DNA from: Trichosphaerium sp. ATCC 40318
Taxonomy: Eukaryota; Discosea; Flabellinia; Trichosidae
Reading direction: 5' to 3'
Assembly: GCA_038496445.1 (NCBI GenBank)
Contig: JALMLS010000375.1
Location: 1 to 52,651, forward strand
Length of the DNA: 52,651 nt
In this document: positions 1-13,100 of the stretch, piece by piece
How the letters are laid out: each line of letters starts with the position of its first letter
Position numbering within the stretch: position 1 is the stretch's first letter
Position numbers and translations under genes: made by a program
The notes under the pieces: generated by a model
The model's database searches: none
Told to the model about the DNA's origin: nothing
The model's input: the letters and a program-made list of their open reading frames with translations, nothing else

Positions 1-2351
1 AACTGCACCTTGGCTAGCGCAAGAACCTGGCAAATTTCCAGGTGCAATCATGACACTTGTTTGGATATGTATATACGCCTAACATTTTCTGAACGCAGTT
101 TAATTGAGATTTATGCAGTGTGTGCACTAGTCGCCTTATCATATCAATCCACGGCTTGATTTTGGTCCCGTTACATTTAATCCACAGTTTGCGAGCAAAG
201 AAGGAGTTGTGGGTGTTGCATGGGTACAAGGTAATGTATCTGGCAGTAGAACTCTTCAATTTACACATGACAAAGCGTAAGTGGCTATATTCAACATGAC
301 AGAGTTTTTAATTTGTTTTAGACAATTCCCTGTAGTGCTGTTTAGCGAAGCCGATGTAGGACCAAGATTAGAAGATCCTACGCCTGAATTTGAGCGTGTT
401 TGACAATAGATGGGTTATTAACTACGCAATTTCGGACTCAATGGGTAACACTCGCGTTTTAGTTGCACGGTACGTTTTGAGCGGACAATGGAGATCTCCA
501 AGTTAACTTTATTTAAAGTTCTCCTACAAACAATGTAGGAGAATGGGAAACAATAGACATTACGCCAGTGTTGCCGTATACATCAAAGATATATACATTT
601 AAAACATTTGGGACGAAACTGTAATAACAGTTCAAAACGAAACACAATACAGAGTGGCTATCCTCACTCAGGACGCAGTGACGTTTGAATATAGTGAAAA
701 ACATCCAGTGATAGTACCATAGTACGATACAGTTTAGTCATTCGTTAACAGATCTGCTTTGCTTTTGTTTTGTTGTCTAAATGAATTCCTTTGTAGCGAT
801 GCATTTCTTATAGAAGTTTCCGATTCTAAGATAGCGTTGTTGTGTATAAAAGAAAAAAGCAACAATGATGTACCATCTGCCCTATTTATAAAGGATTTCG
901 GAGTGGATAGCATGTGGACTCAAAGTGAAGCGCCGGATGGGTACAAAACTAACAATCGATTATATGCAATGATAGTAAGGTAACCTCATTCCAGACAACC
1001 TCGTCTGTGCTTTCTTGTGAAACAAATCAGTCATCTAACACTGTGCAAAACAGGCCAATGTATGTTCTAATCGCTCACATTTGGGATATTGAAGTAGGGC
1101 CTAAAAATATAGAGCTAGTGCAAGTCTAATTAAAGCTTGTTGCTTTGTGTTTACCTATTTGTAGATTCTGGCGATATGATATGCTAACTGAAACAAGCAC
1201 AAGCTTATCAACGTCTTTTACAGCTCATCCTAATGGTATTTATTACGACCCAGCACTAACTTATCACAATGGAACAATTTACTTAATGACGCACAAAAAG
1301 TAAGGCTACATTGTCCAAAATGACAAGTTTTGATTGACTTGTAATAGAACTAAAGGGCAAGAAATACGACATCTTTACCTTGCTACAACTACAGACAACG
1401 GAGATACTTGGTTGGGACCAGATGCACTACCTAATCCTGAAAACATAATATCAAGGAGAAGCAGATATATTATACCAAGCGGAGATGAGTTGTTGTACAT
1501 TTCAAAAGGAGACATGAGTTACTACTTCCAAACAGAATATCAAACAGATACAACTACCTTAACTTTACGGGTATTAACTTCGAACCTGAACCAACTGCAT
1601 CCCCTACCACGAATACCCCTACAACAATGAGTCCTACAACAGTTGCACCAGTATTTCAACAGTGCGCGAATTGTTTACTAAAAAATACTAACAATTGACA
1701 CTAGTGAATGTAATGTACCTTTGTCTGTTGGTGAATGCAGAGATGGCGTATGGTTTATAAACAAAAGTGTTATTTTCCCAGCAGACGCTGTATTACCTGG
1801 AACTATCATTGTAAATGGTTAGTTAGTAGTAATGGTAAAGTGGTTTATTTATAACTATTTTAGGTACTCTGTTCGGTGATGCGTTCGAAGGCGATGAGAC
1901 TACAAATATTACTGTATTGGGGTGCATCGAATCTGATGATGTTAGCATAGACCTCTTTGTAAACAAATCAAGCTTGCCTGAGGGAACAACAGAGATCACA
2001 TTGCTATCTTGGAGCACTATTGTAGCACACCACGTTTTAACGTTGATATCTCAGGTTCTAGATGTATTAAACAAGAAACAAGACGCACGTGATTAATGCA
2101 AGTACTCTGAAAACTCTAACACTCCATTAGTATCTTCCCTTATTATTGTTTTTGGCACTGAAACATCCTGTGTGCTCAGTTTAGAGGGGGATAAGGACAT
2201 TTCAACAACTACTATTATATGGGCTTCAGTTGTTGGTGGTACTCTTCTCATTGTATTTTTAGTAGTCGTCATTGTTGTGTCTGTGAAACCTGCTTGTATA
2301 TTCCCATTTGCAAAACCTCCGAATAGAGTTTATGCCCAACACAATGCGTAA
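1..2351 (+). pseudogene. Asp-box membrane protein gene A, copy 1, frame-disrupted and 5'-truncated
   Basis: Same gene as 16791-19011; see that entry for exons and domains. The Asp-box exon starts at about 1348. The Thr/Pro stalk, the C-terminal membrane helix and the TAA at 2349-2351 are all present. Relative to copy 2, extra bases near 149 and 388 and missing bases near 610, 1568 and 2014 each shift the frame within an exon, so no full-length product can be read. The C-terminal exon (about 2131-2351) is intact and encodes the transmembrane helix and a short cytoplasmic tail. An AATAAA overlaps the stop. The 5' end lies outside the window. If the indels are assembly errors, this is a functional gene. 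I use pseudogene only for the sequence as given. Confidence 0.6.
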
Positions 2352-2461
2352 ATAAAAAATGCACTGTTAATCCACATAACAAAGGTCAATCTGAGATCCC
2401 AACAACATGTCCATTGTTAGTCTAATATGTGCGGCTTTTTTATTTTTACAATGCATTTTGG

Positions 2462-3982
2462 TCATTCGTATGGTTGGGCTATGCGAGCTGACAGTGGCCT
2501 TTTTGGTGGCTTCGAATAAGGGAAAATACATTCTGGTCGTACAACGACAAGTATGACGCCAACGATAACAATGACAAGCACTATAAGTCCTACACCAATC
2601 AGTGTAAGAATTTAATAAACAAAACAAGCGACTTACCAACAACAGCAATCCAGACAATATGGGCACTATTTCCGATCCCACTGTCTTTGTCTTCACACTC
2701 ATCTCCATAAGAAAATACTGCAACGAGAGAAGAACCTTGACATTCAACAGTAAGTACAACATTCAGAAACAATGAACAATATAAAGTACCCTCAATCATT
2801 GACTTATCACAATTTGCCGAAATGAACTTGACGCTTAGGTCAGGTACATCACAATTTGATCTCCATGTCAAGAGCTTCTTGTTGCGGTTGTCGAGAGTAT
2901 CTGTCATGTTTGCAAATACGACCACATTTATTGTATTTGGTGATAAAATACAACCATATGTTGTTATATTGGATTGTTCATCAAGAATAAGTCTTGGTGT
3001 AAAAATATTTCCTAAGAATCAACGTAAGTAAAGCTGTTACAACGGTTTTCCAACGTGTACAATACATACCTGTTACTATTATATTACCAGATAGTATCCT
3101 GTCAGCGGGCAACGTACTGTTACCTTCTAATACCCATGTACTGCCTATACAAGTAGCTCCATTAAGAGCAAGGGAATTGCAAGAACTTGTATTGGGAGAT
3201 GTTGTCACATAAGTTGGCACATAGGTTGGTACAACTGCAGGTGCATCGGTTGGCGGTACATCTGTAGGTGCATATGTTGGCGTAGCTGTTGTTGGTGTAT
3301 CCGTTGTTGTCCCGTTTGCAGTTCTCTGCATGGTTGGTGCGGTCACTATTGTAGGTTGTTCGTATGGTGGAAGACTGGTCATCGAGGAGGTCCTTCAAGT
3401 TCATCTATTTGGATGGTATTTGACAGTATTGTTAAGGTGACATTACTATCGTCACCAGCGGCCAAAGTATATTATATCATCTCCATATAAACCAACGCCG
3501 TAAGAACGCATGTCCGTGGCTGATAGCACCAAGCTATCACCCCATGTATTGCCAGATCTGTGGAATTACACTACGAAGTAATCGTACATTTGAGCTGATT
3601 CTGAAAAACAACCAATTAGTACGATGATATTTTGTTATGACGTGCTTTTCGTGGTATAGCAATATAACTTTATTGTTAATATATGCCAATCTAGGATTAA
3701 AGTAGGAGTGCCCAAGTGGTGGTACTAGCTCGTTTTGTATTGCTACATCTGTATTGCCTGTTAAGTTATGTCTCCAGAATCTATCCAAAAAAAAAAGTGA
3801 GATAAATCAAACGAAAAACGAAACTTGATGTCTTTTAACAACTTACGCTATTATGGCCAGTGCCTCATGGTTAAACCCTATCAATAGTACATCATCTCTT
3901 CATATTTTGTGAGTGGGTATTATTTTACAAATGATTTGTAACGTACATGATTACCAAGTCAAACAAGCGATTAAAAGTGTAA
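2462..3982 (-). pseudogene. Asp-box membrane protein gene B, copy 1, 3' part only
   Basis: This is the 3' part of the gene seen whole at 19122-21586. It holds the tail of the exon cut at the duplication edge, the Asp-box exon, the Thr-rich stalk, the globular region after it and the C-terminal membrane helix (stop at 2462). The Asp-box/stalk exon that is open for about 180 codons in copy 2 is broken here by four one-base indels (about 3382, 3466, 3552, 3571). Upstream of 3982 the sequence is no longer gene B but a TIG-domain gene on the same strand. As it stands the copy has lost its 5' half and its frame. Confidence 0.6.
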
Positions 3983-5416
3983 TCCTACAATATCACATTT
4001 AGACGCATAATTAACAAGGTTGAGGCGTACTGTAATACTTGTAAGTGACGTGTGGATAATGTTTGGGTATTTCAGTTGCGTCATCTGCTGGTAATACATA
4101 TAGTTTTACAGTTCCCACAACAAGTGTACTAGGTGCTATACAATGTACCGCACTATTTTCGATGTCTAGTACCGCAGGAGAGGTAACAGCACCAAAAAGA
4201 CCTTAAAACAAAAATTAACTTTCCAAAAATGGGTTTACAAGCAGCGTACATATGTATCCAACACTACGCATATCTGAGCGTAAACTATCTGCTGTCACTG
4301 TAACATTGGTGCGTCCACTTATAGGCCCAAGTAGCGGTGATATTGACTTTACTCTCGGAACGCCTACAACATCGTCAAACCAACTTAAACTCCTATACAA
4401 ATTTTGCACAAAAAAAAAACTAATTCTGTTTGGGTAAAATGACATACGACGCCATGCGTGTACAATAATCTTGGTTGAAGATAAACAAATATCATTATTT
4501 TCCAGGTCAAAAAACATTTGATTAGAGGATCCATACGCATACTGCGGCCAACCTATCCGCGAAAATTAGATTCAAAAACGAGCCACACTGCATTATACCC
4601 AGAGGAGGTGTAAACATATTGTCAGACTCTACCATGGTTTCAGCAATACAGTTTGGACACCGTAAGCAGTTAAACTGGAAGTCAACTGGAAGCACGTGTT
4701 TCCTTTTAACCACAGACGTTTGCATGCTCTACAACAAAAATTACAATTGCAATAAATAAAATAAATATATCTCGCTGTTTTTTGACATTTACGCACAATA
4801 GTTAACAAGGCAGTCTCGCTCGGCAAATCACACTTGAAAACGCCCCTCAGAATTACTGTTATGCCCGCTACGCGATAACCCGGAGGTGTGGGATCGTCAA
4901 ATGATCTACAATAACGCTGAGCGTGGGATACCATCAAATGATTTGACAGGTGTAAAGACATTTTTTGAAGCAACAATCAAACACAAAACGCAAAACGCCA
5001 AGCAATTGTCTATCTCGCCAAAAACTAGAGTACGTACTTAGAGATGGGATTCCAGCCCGAGAAAGAGCAAGCATAATTGTTAACATGCATCAACCCAGTT
5101 GGGCACTCGCTACAATAACGTATGCCGGCCGTAGAGTTCCACAGCAGCGTTACATTGAACTTCTCGTAATCAATAGGTTCAGATGGAGCGACTTGAACAG
5201 GGAAGGTTACCATAAGTGTTTTAAAACCAATCGCATACCTGGTGGAGCTGTTATGAGGGCGTACACTGGCGGACAAACGCATAGAACAAATAACACCGCG
5301 AGCGAAGTGCGGTGCGATGTAAAAAACATTGGATAACCAATATTGGTCTGTTTGAGGGTAAACAAAGGCGTACAAAATAACAATAGTGGTGTGTTGACCA
5401 ACAAACTGCGTGTCAA
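3983..5416 (-). CDS. TIG/IPT-domain secreted or membrane protein, truncated at the duplication edge
   Basis: The 5' end is probably at 5416, where an ATG opens a hydrophobic, signal-like leader (residues start MTRSLLVNTPLLLFC). Further exons lie at about 5025-5375 (cysteine-containing, motif YCSECPTG), about 4815-4935 (DPTPPGYRVAG), about 4580-4725 and about 4440-4560. A TIG/IPT domain follows at about 4250-4390, with the typical SISPLLGPISGRTNVTV run, and is continued at about 4080-4140 (VKLYVLPADD). TIG domains are immunoglobulin-like folds of surface receptors and some transcription factors. Here the leader argues for an extracellular protein. The gene runs straight into the 3' half of gene B at 3982, so its own 3' end is missing. 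Exon borders inside 4300-5400 are partly unresolved. Confidence 0.5.
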
Positions 5417-5802
5417 AAAAAAAAACTTCTAACCGCTATTCATTGCTAGTTTCCTCGCGTTTTTAAACATTTGTGGACCTATTAACGTTTGTGGTGCTGT
5501 TTAGTGCCAAAAACATCCGTCACTGGCGGCCGCACGTGACGGTGCAATCTTGTTTCAAGAACGAGCAATTCAGGACGTGGCAATTACAAGTGTTCACCGT
5601 TTTGCATCACGTTCAGGTGAAACAAGGCCAATAAATGAAGCGTAAGGGGTTCTTTGCATCTTCATGAAGATTCGATTCGCTAATCTGCTCACACGCCCCT
5701 AAAAACCCGAACGAGAGATTGAAAACGCTCACAATCCACGTACAACTTAAAACAAAAAATCGTACCTTAAACGCGTTGCCACGTCAGAGAAAAACAGCAA
5801 AG
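5417..5802. promoter_or_regulatory. Divergent promoter region with palindrome and E-box
   Basis: This is the intergenic space between the leftward TIG gene and the rightward PDI gene, so it must drive both. It contains CACGTG at 5533-5538 inside an inverted repeat: CCGTCAC at about 5518 and GTGACGG at about 5536, 11 bases apart. No other coding signal is seen. Confidence 0.45.
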
Positions 5803-7816
5803 ATGAACCTCGCAGCTTCTCTAGTAGTATTCCTTTTGGTCTGCGCCTCCGCATACGCTGATGACGTCGATGAGAGTGACGTAGTTGTACTCACCTCAGA
5901 CAACTTCCAAAGCACCATCGATGAAAACGAATTTGTACTAGTAGAGTTCTACGTACGTAGTTGTTTCGTGTGCTAGAAACGAAAAGTTTTCTTTGTTGGA
6001 TAAACTTGTCTAACACTTCAACCAAAACAGGCCCCATGGTGTGGACACTGTAAACGTCTTACTCCTGAATACGCAAAGGCCGCCACAGCCTTGAAAGCTG
6101 ATGGTGTTATCCTCGCCAAAGTAGACGCAACACAAGAAAGCGAACTCGCACAATCTCACGGCGTCCGTGGGTACCCAACTCTCAAATTTTTCCGGTACGT
6201 TAAACGCGATCGCGGTTAGATCTCTTTCTAGCGACTAAAGCGGGTTTAGTGGCGGTAACGAAGCCGAGTACGACGGTCCTAGAGACGCTGAAGGTATCAC
6301 CAAGTGGGTACAAAAGAAAACAGGTCCACCAGCTACAGTTCTTGATGGACAAGAAGCCGTAACTGAGTTCGTCGAGAAAGCCGGTACTCAAGTTATCGGT
6401 GTTTTCGCTGAGGAAGACGACGACTGTACGTTTTGTTATTTCTCGTTTTGATTGTTTTTTTTTACCAAGCTCGTAAAGTCAGTTTAACACTAAAATTATT
6501 CCCACCTCGACCTTGTTGTGCTATCGCGACAGCGTTAAAGGTGATGAGTCATCATTTTTAACGTTTGACCAGATCTTTGTTTTTTTTTGTATTTTTACTT
6601 CTTCTCCTATCAATCTGGAAGTTTTACCTTCTTACTCTGTATGTAGCCCACAAAGCTTTCATTGAAGCCGCTCTCAAAAGCGAACTTGGTGATTTTGAAT
6701 TTGGTGTCGTATTCAAAGCTGGTTCCAAACCAACATACACCATTTACATTGACAACAAAGACCCTGTCATCGCTGCTGATCATCACGATGCTGATGCTCT
6801 CACTGAATGGATCTTGAACGAGGGATTCCCAGTTTTGGTACGTCACCTATTTCTAGGTTTTTTTTTTTTTTTTGAAACAATTGATATCATAAAAAATCAT
6901 TCAACTAAACCTGTGCTTAGGCTGAATTCGGTCAAGCTACCTTCCAACGTGCCCAAAAACTCTCCCTTCCTTTGGCTGCTCTCTTTGCTGCTGAAGATGA
7001 TGAGGGCGCACTCAAAATTGTTGAAGACATTGCCCTCGAATACAAGGGTAAAGTCATCTTCACACCTGCTCTTGGTGAATCCAACGAGAAAACCGCTGAA
7101 CAATGGGGTGCTTCCGGCACAAAATTCCCAACTATGGTCTTCATTGACTTGCGTCCTGAAGCTGCTGGTGGTACAAGACCAGTCGCTTTCAGAGAGGAAG
7201 ATGAGTTCACCGCCGAAACTGCTGCCACATACATCAAAGAAGTTATGGCTGGCGAATACTCTGGTACGCTTCTCGTTTGACGAGTTATTTTTTTTTTGCA
7301 TTTTTTTTGTTGTTAAATCTCGACCTCCTTCTTTCAAACCGCCTTGACACTAAATGTTATCCAACAGGTTTCAGAAAATCTGAGGCTGTACCAGAAGACA
7401 ATGACGGTCCTGTCCGTGTTATTGTAGGATCTGTATTCGAAGAAGAAGTTTTCCAAGCTGACAAAGATGTTTTTGTTGAGTTCTACGCACCATGGTGCGG
7501 ACACTGCAAACGTCTCGCTCCAACTTGGGAAAAACTTGGTGAAGCTCTCGCTGAAACTGAAGGTGTTGTCATCGCTAAGGTTGATGCTACCGCCAATGGT
7601 TACCCTGATGAGATTGATGTCCGTGGATTCCCTACTCTCATGTACTTCAAAGCTGGCGAAACAGAACCAATCCCATTCAACGGCGACCGTGCTTTTGACG
7701 ACATTGCTGCTTTCATTGCCTCCACCACCGATCAAACTCTTCCAGAAGGTTTCGGAGAACCAACTGAGACTGAAGAAGAAGTTGAGGAAGACGAAGAGGG
7801 CCATGACGAGCTCTAA
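5803..7816 (+). CDS. Protein disulfide isomerase, ER-retained
   Basis: The exons are 5803-5952, 6031-6194, 6250-6425, 6647-6837, 6921-7263 and 7368-7816, giving 490 residues with every phase consistent. The protein has a cleavable signal peptide (residues 1-21), an N-terminal thioredoxin domain with WCGHC at 53-57, two redox-inactive middle domains, a second catalytic thioredoxin domain with WCGHC at 384-388, a very acidic tail and the ER-retrieval signal HDEL. This a-b-b'-a' layout and length are those of classical PDI, which oxidises and reshuffles disulfides of secretory proteins in the ER lumen. The start is the first ATG before a clear signal sequence. All five introns begin GTACG. It converges on the arginase-like gene. 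Confidence 0.97.
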
Positions 7817-8001
7817 ACTGTCCAAATCTTTTTTAACAAAAAGAGCTCCCCATTTTTCGGATACCCAAAAAAAACAACTTATGTACCCTTGTTTGAGGGG
7901 TAAATGATCTAGTAAAATATCCCTTTCAATTACTTGCGCGTCAGTATTATAATTTACCGGTAATGTCGTTTGTTGCAATGTCATTTATTTCAATCTTTAT
8001 T

Positions 8002-9675
8002 TTACAATAAATCCCTTCCCAAAGCACTGAGAATAAGCTCCATACCCATAGCTACTGTTGTGTTTACAGGTGCGCCCTCATAACTACCAGTAGCACCTAA
8101 TTTTAAAAGCGTTACTTGCAGTGCTAACTAAAATAGAAAAATCGTACATCTTAGCATTTGTGGTGAAATGGTTGGGTTAATCTCAGAGATGTCCATCGAG
8201 CGTAAAAGTTTGGTTTTTGCAATCTCTTCAAGTACGAATCTACTCTCTCTGTATGTCAAGCCTCCAAGTACCTTAGTACCTACCCAATGTATTAAGTAAA
8301 ACCAACTATAGTCAACATGGCTTTGAGACATTGTTTTTTTTTGTCAAATGAGTGAACACTTCGCTACATGACTGTCACAGTGTCGTACCGGTACCAGGAG
8401 CAACTAAAGGATCGATTGCTGACATGTCGAATATAACGTGAATTTCTTTATCTCTTCCTGGGTTAATAGCATCCAAAGCTAAATCCAAAACCTTTACAAT
8501 TAATTAACACCATAAAATGTTTTTTTTTTTTGCTATTTCAATTTGGTACCTTAGCTATACCGTATTTGTCGATGTGGTGCATGCTAAATACATGTGTGTT
8601 CTTTGCCTTGAGTTGCTGTTTTTCTACAGCATCTAAATCACGCACACCAATCATGGCCTAATTTTTTTTGTTAGTTTGTCACGACATACAAAAAAAAAGA
8701 AAAAAACCCATACAATACTATCATTATCTAGACCTGCGTATTCCTTCATAAAAGAAAATCCTGGTAGACCAGAGGCATCAAATGACTTCAATAGAGCGCC
8801 ACCTACCATACCATGCATAAATCTACACTCAAAGTAAATACGTAGGTAATCTTTGACTGAGGAAGTAAGATGAATAGTACCCTGTTTTTGAAGTGTCAGG
8901 AGTGTGCATATCTGCAAATGCAGATATCCATACTACACACATACTTGGATTAGCTTCGCGTAAGCTATAAGAAATAGGTCAGAAGCAGCGCTTGAAAAAA
9001 AAAACCAAATTTTTCTTTGTGCATTGATTAAAAAATTGATTACATATGTAACTACGCACGCAGATACAGTGCCAATACTAATGGTGTGGTCACCGCCAAT
9101 AGTTAAAACGAAATTGTCTTTGTTGCCGTCTTTACGCGCTAACTTGACTCTATCGTATATTTGCTTACAGGCATCGCCCACAGCTTGTGCATGTTGTACT
9201 TTTGACGCTCCTCTTGTCTGTTGTGGAGTAAATTAGTGTAAAGAACAAAAAACCTAAACTGTTCGTTTTTCTGTTTACAAAAATTAGAAAGTTTTTCTGT
9301 ACACGTTCGAATTGGTAAAAAAGTCATACACCGGTTATTGACGCATTGTTTGCGCTCTCAACTTGAATATTACAGTCGTGTGTCACAGGCCAGGCCATTT
9401 CTTGCAGGCGGTCTTTTATACCCAATTGTCTCATGACTTTTGGTCCTAATTCGACGCCTTGATCGCCAGTTAATATGTGTGAACTACAGGAAGGTGCAAA
9501 ATGGCGACATGAAGACATAGAGTGGTATTTTTCCGCTTTTCAGAATTGTTTGGTTACCTATCATTCCTTGCCCAAGAGATATTGGTGCACCAATGATAGT
9601 GCATGTTCTCTTGGTTCCAAAAACTTTGGAGACGCCGGAGGTTCTAAAAAGGTTAGTTATATGGTCCAGTATCAT
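8002..9675 (-). CDS. Arginase-like protein with a degraded manganese site
   Basis: The exons, from the 5' end, are 9675-9558, 9457-9330, 9217-9060, 8964-8881, 8822-8714, 8657-8550, 8491-8389, 8279-8148 and 8123-8002 (353 residues, phases consistent). Arginase landmarks are clear: IIGAP, GGVELGP, GGDH (His126), FMHG, IGVRDLD, APGTGT, GGLTYRES and the MDISEINP block. Of the ureohydrolase Mn ligands, the usual D-A-H-x-D reads S149-A-F151-A-D153 and the usual D-V-D reads D257-M-S259. Three of six ligands are therefore lost, and arginine hydrolysis is unlikely. A regulatory or scaffold role like other metal-free arginase homologues is inference. The start at 9675 follows the open frame. An upstream ATG at 9806 could add a short extension but its phase does not fit. 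The last intron (8124-8147) is only 24 bases. Confidence 0.9.
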
Positions 9676-10159
9676 CAGCAAAGCTACTAGAAAGCGAATT
9701 TTTGAAAAGCGGTCATACGGTGTAACTTGGCCATCTTGTTCAATTGTTGTTGCCTACAAAGCTGTTACAAACGTATAAATAATGCGTCAAGACAAACCTT
9801 GGACATGATTATTTGCTCTGGATGTTGTTTGAAACGTTTTTTTTGACGCTTTTTTTTTTTTTTTTTTGTCGTTTTTCAGAAGTCAAACGCAGTATTTAAA
9901 AACGTCTGTCTCACGCGGCTAAGTCTCTTGTCAGTACGTACAATTTTGTCTGCGCTTGTTCTTTTGCGTTTTAAACGCGTTTGTGAGTCTTACCTTGGCA
10001 TAACTAGAGCAGACTCTTTTTTAGTTAAATTTTGTTTGCGCGATCAATGCGCTTGTTGTTTTCTCTTGTTAATGCGTTATGTAGTTGTAGCAATTGTGTG
10101 TCCAACGCAGCGTTTTTTTGTTTGACAGCCACAAATAAAAACCGAAATAACTTATCACA
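9676..10159. promoter_or_regulatory. Divergent intergenic region, arginase-like / VCA gene
   Basis: This stretch is AT-rich with long T runs (9839-9865). The ATG at 9804-9806 on the minus strand is followed by a short open stretch that does not join the arginase frame in phase. A 65-codon plus-strand reading at 9928 shows no protein-like character. I see no gene here. Confidence 0.4.
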
Positions 10160-13100
10160 ATGGAGGTTGAGGTACATTTATAGCCTAAGATTGATTGTTC
10201 TGTACTTGGAGTTAAATTTAACTAAACCACTATCGAAGGGCGAATGGAGCGGCGTTACTGCCGGCGGTTGCGTCAACCACCCTACCTGGGTGTTTAACCC
10301 AAAGTATTTGTTTACTATACGACACAATCGCACTGTGACTTTAAAGATCCAGCAAGCTAAATCAGGAACTGCAATTGGATTCTACTTGTTCAAGGCTAAC
10401 GGTTGGTGCACTAAATTAAAGGCTATTTAAAAACTAATTTAATACAAAAACGCAGAAAATGGATTACTGGACCTGCATGACACAGAAACTAATTTAGTCA
10501 CTAAGAGCGGTTTCAAAACGTACGTAGGAAGTTGTCAAACTCCCGCTTTAGAAAACTCAGGAAAAAAAAAATCATACTCGCAGTACTATGCGCCATACTG
10601 CGTCTAACTCAAATTAGACGCAAGACAATCACTTGCACAGTAGATTTACAAAGAAATATAAAGTACATCTTAATGCCTTGTACTTTTGCACCTGGCGTTG
10701 CATCTTCCTACAAACTCATCTGCGACTACGGTAAAGGTAGTATGGTACCATTACCTAAAGAAAATCAATGGGAATACACTGAGGTTGAGGTACACTTTTT
10801 TTTTCGGAATTGTGCGAGCGATGGCTGGCACCTTGTTTTATTTTCCTACTGAATACTTGTTTAGGGCGAATGGCGTGATAACACGGCAGGAGGATGCAAA
10901 AATAACAAGTCCTTCAAGTACAATCCGCAGGTACAGCATACTAATTGATTGGCTGGTTTTATAACCTGTTTTTATCTTACATGAGTTTTTTTTTTAGTTC
11001 CATTTCTTGGTTGAGGAAGATGTAGACTGTACAGTCATTCTGTACAAAAAAGAAGACGATGAAGAAGAGAGTGACGAGGAAGAAAACTCAGATTACTTGG
11101 GTGTATATGTAGCAAATGCTCCTGGTACATAAATTATCCTTTTGTAGGAGCTACAACGTATTAACCTATAATTTAGATGAAAATGATTTGACATCATTTC
11201 CTAGCAAATCACTCGCTGTCACTCATGAATTTGTACAAGATGAAAGCGAAGAAAGTACGCGGTTGGCAACGCCTTCGAGTAATTATATTTATCGTCCTTA
11301 AGCTGCCCGCACATTCAAGCTATCGCCTGGACATTATAGCTTTGTTCCTTGTACTTTCAAGAGTGGCACAGAGGCTTCATTCGGCTTAATGGTGTTCACA
11401 ACAGCACCAATCAAATACCTTAAAAAGGATAAGCAAGCTGCACTCGCAGGTGCCGCTACAGAGGCCCTAGAAGTACGTATTGTTATTCTTTCGGTAAACC
11501 TATTTTAATTCCCTTTAGGAACTTGTTGCTGAAAAGAAACAACACTTAAAAACACAGCAAAAACTCACAGAGGCTGATGGCAAATTGGGTGAAGCCAAGG
11601 AAACTATTGAAGAACTTAATGTACTTTTTTGAGGATTTCTTTTTGTTGTTCTTAACAAGCTCTAGCAAACAATTGAGCTACTCAAAGATCAGCAGGCACA
11701 ATTGGCCGGAAACACTGGATCAGGTGATAGCAGCGGTAAGCTAAACGCAAAAACAGTAGGCGCATTGAACACAACGATGAAAGAGATTGTGACGGTACAT
11801 CAAACATGTTTATTTGTGATGTTGTGAAAACTCAGTGTTGTTAAGGGTATGCAACAAAATGCTAGAAAAGCTACTGTCAATGAATGGAAGGCAGAGAGGA
11901 AGAATTTTGCTGATTTCTTGCTTGCTCTCAGACACAGCTTTTTGGAAGATGCCGAAGAGGTAGTTGAAGAAAAACCTACAATCTGGAAGGAAACAAAGAC
12001 TGCTGAAGGTAGAGTGTACTACTACAACGTCATCACTCGCGAAACATCTTGGAAACCACCGGTCGCTATTCCTTTAGTGCCAGAAACAGAAGACGAAGAT
12101 CCAAAGGAAGAACAAAAGTACCATTTACCCCTTTTTTTACCAACTAATTTTCACAAAGGAAACCTGAATCTACCAGCCAAGCTCTTGTAGTTAAAAAGAA
12201 AAATCAACCGGGCAGTGTTGGAGATGGTGTGAAACAAAAAACAGTCCCTGTTACAGGTAACAAAAGGTTTTTGGAATGTCCAATATTTACGGGTGATGCT
12301 TAGGAAAGGAGATGCGTATAAAGGGCTCATTGACAGGCAGAAGTGCTGGTGGTTGTATGAACTATCCTACTTGGCGTTGGAACCCTCAAATATTTGTCAG
12401 TACCCCATCCGACACACGCATGACCGTAACGTTCGTATTTTTTTGCTTAAATGGTTTACTGGCTAACTCTCTTTCAACTTTAGTTTGAGCCAACCAGCAT
12501 CTAAGAATTTGCAAGATATATCATTCTATGTATTACACGAGGATAGACGTATGTCTGGTAGGCGTTTCGTAATGGCCAAAGATATAGAGGAGTCTACTAT
12601 CGCAAAGGGCGCCTTCAGACCCCAAGAGTCTTGCTCACTTGATGTTAACTTGCCAGGGTCTAAGCATCCTTATATCGTAATGCCTTGCACATTTGCACCA
12701 AACAAAGTACGCTCTTTCTTCAATCAATCACGTTTGTAAATCATATCTTTTAACTTCGTTGTACAGGAAGTTGACTATACACTTGATATTAAATCACAAG
12801 ATCCTTTAACTGTACAAGAAATTTGTAGAGAGGAACATGAATGGTTTACTGAGACTGTTGAGGTTTGCTGTCTTTCTTTTAAACACTCGTTGCTTATGAG
12901 GACTTCTTTTAGAGCGAATGGAAAGATGATACTGCTGCTGGATGTGCAAACCATGCTACATTCCTCAATAATCCTCAATATCAAGTTACAATCAAAGAAA
13001 AGTGCTGGCTACATATTCTTCTATTGCAAACCGAAGATGAGGACTTTGAAGAAGCCATAAACGTGTATATCCTTAAAGGAGACGGTACAATATCAGATAG

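Larger units (their letters stand above)
1..3982. repeat. 4-kb segmental duplication, copy 1
   Basis: This block matches 16662-20643 almost base for base. The right edge is at 3982, where the shared text ends and the two contexts diverge. The left edge is beyond the window. By eye I count twelve single-base indels (about 72, 149, 306, 388, 610, 1568, 2014, 3046, 3382, 3466, 3552, 3571) but only a couple of substitutions (about 72 and 1683). Six are gains and six are losses, so total length is unchanged. Most fall in short homopolymers and break the frames that are open in copy 2. That pattern suits either uncorrected sequencing errors in a repeat or a very young decaying duplicate. Confidence 0.95.

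Noticed and set aside
6897-7984. Two long minus-strand frames across the PDI gene
   Set aside because: They lie wholly opposite well-supported PDI exons and show no domain.
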